DNA of 7,296 bases from JANRIZ01 sp033764445 (lineage in GTDB: Bacteria; Verrucomicrobiota; Verrucomicrobiia; JAWXBN01): NCBI GenBank assembly GCA_033764445.1, contig JANRIZ010000099.1:1-7296 (forward strand), in the 5' to 3' direction. The number at the start of each line of letters is the position of its first letter. The first letter of the stretch is position 1. The notes below the pieces were generated by a model that did not search any database, was not told where the DNA came from, and saw only the letters and a program-made list of their open reading frames with translations. This document shows positions 6,730-7,296 of the stretch, one piece after another. The position numbers and the translations under genes are program-made.

Positions 6730-6756
6730 GGGGAAGCCTCTGGGTCAGCTTGCACC

Positions 6757-6785
6757 ACTGTGCCAAAAAAAGGTGTTTCTGGCAA
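6757..6785 (-). promoter_or_regulatory. Weak candidate promoter of the PycTM-like gene, with overlapping inverted repeat
   Basis: On the minus strand TTGCCA (plus 6780-6785) and CACAGT (plus 6757-6762) are 17 bases apart, giving a start near 6750 and a leader of about 20 bases. TGCCA (6761-6765) and TGGCA (6780-6784) form an inverted repeat around an A-rich interior, so a hairpin or regulator site could overlap the promoter. The -10 match is only 3 of 6. Confidence 0.25.
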
Positions 6786-6805
6786 TGCCCCAATGAGTCA
6801 CGGCC

Positions 6806-6835
6806 TTGACGCTTCGGGGCGGCAGGCCCTATAAA
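6806..6835 (+). promoter_or_regulatory. Sigma70-type promoter of the GspG-like gene
   Basis: TTGACG (6806-6811) and TATAAA (6830-6835) are 18 bases apart, each matching the consensus at 5 of 6 positions. Transcription would start near 6842, just upstream of a purine-rich GGGAGG (6844-6849) lying 12 bases before the ATG at 6862, a rather long spacing. This is the best promoter match in the window. Confidence 0.65.
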
Positions 6836-6861
6836 CGGAGAGAGGGAGGTTCTTCCGCATT

Positions 6862-7242
6862 ATGGATACATTAATGTCACTGCTCAAATGGATGGTGGTC
6901 ATCTTTCTGCTGATTTTTCTCAGGGAGCCTGTTTCCAAATACATCAAAAAATCCACCTCCGCCGTCGATCACGTGCACCAGACCGCCCAGACCTCCCTTC
7001 AGCTGCGGAGTTACAAATCCCTCCTGAGCCTGTATTTTCAGGAAAACGGGAAACTTCCCGATGATTTGGGCGAATGGCTCCGGCAGGAGTTTAATCTCTC
7101 CACCGGAAAGGATGCCGCCCTCGATGCGTGGGGCCAGCCTTTTGTCAAATTTGTCGAAGGGGGTACCCAGGGCATCCGCAGTCCGGGTCCGGACGGCGTC
7201 ACGGGGACAGAGGACGACATGGTATCGGTCATCGTCCGCTGA
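6862..7242 (+). CDS. Membrane-anchored GspG-like (T2SS major pseudopilin C-terminal domain) protein without prepilin cleavage site
   Basis: A 126-residue protein with one N-terminal hydrophobic helix (about residues 5-21), a basic stretch (REPVSKYIKK, 21-30), a helical stalk, and a C-terminal region matching the GspG fold. YFQENGKLPDDLGEWL (58-73) matches the family's YF-x-x-NG-x-LP block, LDAWGQPF (87-94) its D-x-WG-x-P block, and SPGPDGVTGTEDD (107-119) its calcium-binding loop. GspG is the main pseudopilin of type II secretion and normally begins with a leader ending in Gly-Phe and a Glu at mature position 5. Neither is present here, so a prepilin peptidase should not process it, and it may stay as an inner-membrane protein with its domain outside the cytoplasm. 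It has its own strong promoter and no other secretion gene beside it. Whether it joins a pseudopilus is unknown. Confidence 0.82.
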   Translation: MDTLMSLLKWMVVIFLLIFLREPVSKYIKKSTSAVDHVHQTAQTSLQLRSYKSLLSLYFQENGKLPDDLGEWLRQEFNLSTGKDAALDAWGQPFVKFVEGGTQGIRSPGPDGVTGTEDDMVSVIVR

Positions 7243-7296
7243 GGGGGCGAAGGTTCAGATCGTGCGCGGGCAATCCGGGGTTTGATGGATCACCTG

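Noticed and set aside
7243..7296. Possible start of a further gene at the ATG at 7285
   Set aside because: Only four codons are visible before the window ends and no proper ribosome binding site precedes it.

Overview
The window is GC-rich chromosomal DNA, except for a visibly more AT-rich patch at about 1480-2160. It probably comes from a member of the Verrucomicrobiota or a neighbouring PVC phylum. That guess rests on two stand-alone type II secretion-like pseudopilins, a divergent GH94-like sugar enzyme, several genes with no Shine-Dalgarno sequence, and the codon style; no rRNA or marker gene confirms it. I see no tRNA, rRNA, CRISPR array, insertion sequence or phage gene.

Layout. (1) 1-1440, plus strand: the end of an unrecognised gene overlaps by ATGA with an HI0933/PP_4765-family flavoprotein, closed by a strong hairpin that can terminate transcription both ways. 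(2) 1479-1895, minus strand: a type IV pilin-like prepilin, with a sigma70-like promoter and a perfect palindrome in the AT-rich intergenic region 1896-2164. (3) 2165-6069, plus strand: an M14-like zinc peptidase, a GH94-like glycoside phosphorylase/hydrolase and a D-2-hydroxyacid (glycerate-type) dehydrogenase. None of the three has a recognisable Shine-Dalgarno sequence. The dehydrogenase appears to have its own promoter at the end of the GH94-like gene, placed for a leaderless message. (4) 6070-6729, minus strand: a multi-pass membrane protein resembling the DUF5706/PycTM effectors of Pycsar antiphage systems, with no cyclase beside it. Its stop codon abuts that of the dehydrogenase inside TGATCA. 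(5) 6862-7242, plus strand, divergent from the membrane protein: a small membrane-anchored protein with a GspG-like C-terminus but no prepilin cleavage site. The last 54 bases hold no gene I can support.

Functionally this looks like a mosaic of small transcription units rather than one operon. The peptidase and the GH94-like enzyme lack signal peptides and are probably cytoplasmic, fitting turnover of imported peptide and sugar compounds; the dehydrogenase would handle small hydroxy acids. The most unusual items are the orphan PycTM-like membrane protein, the GH94-like enzyme with altered active-site motifs, and the pseudopilin-like protein without a processing site.
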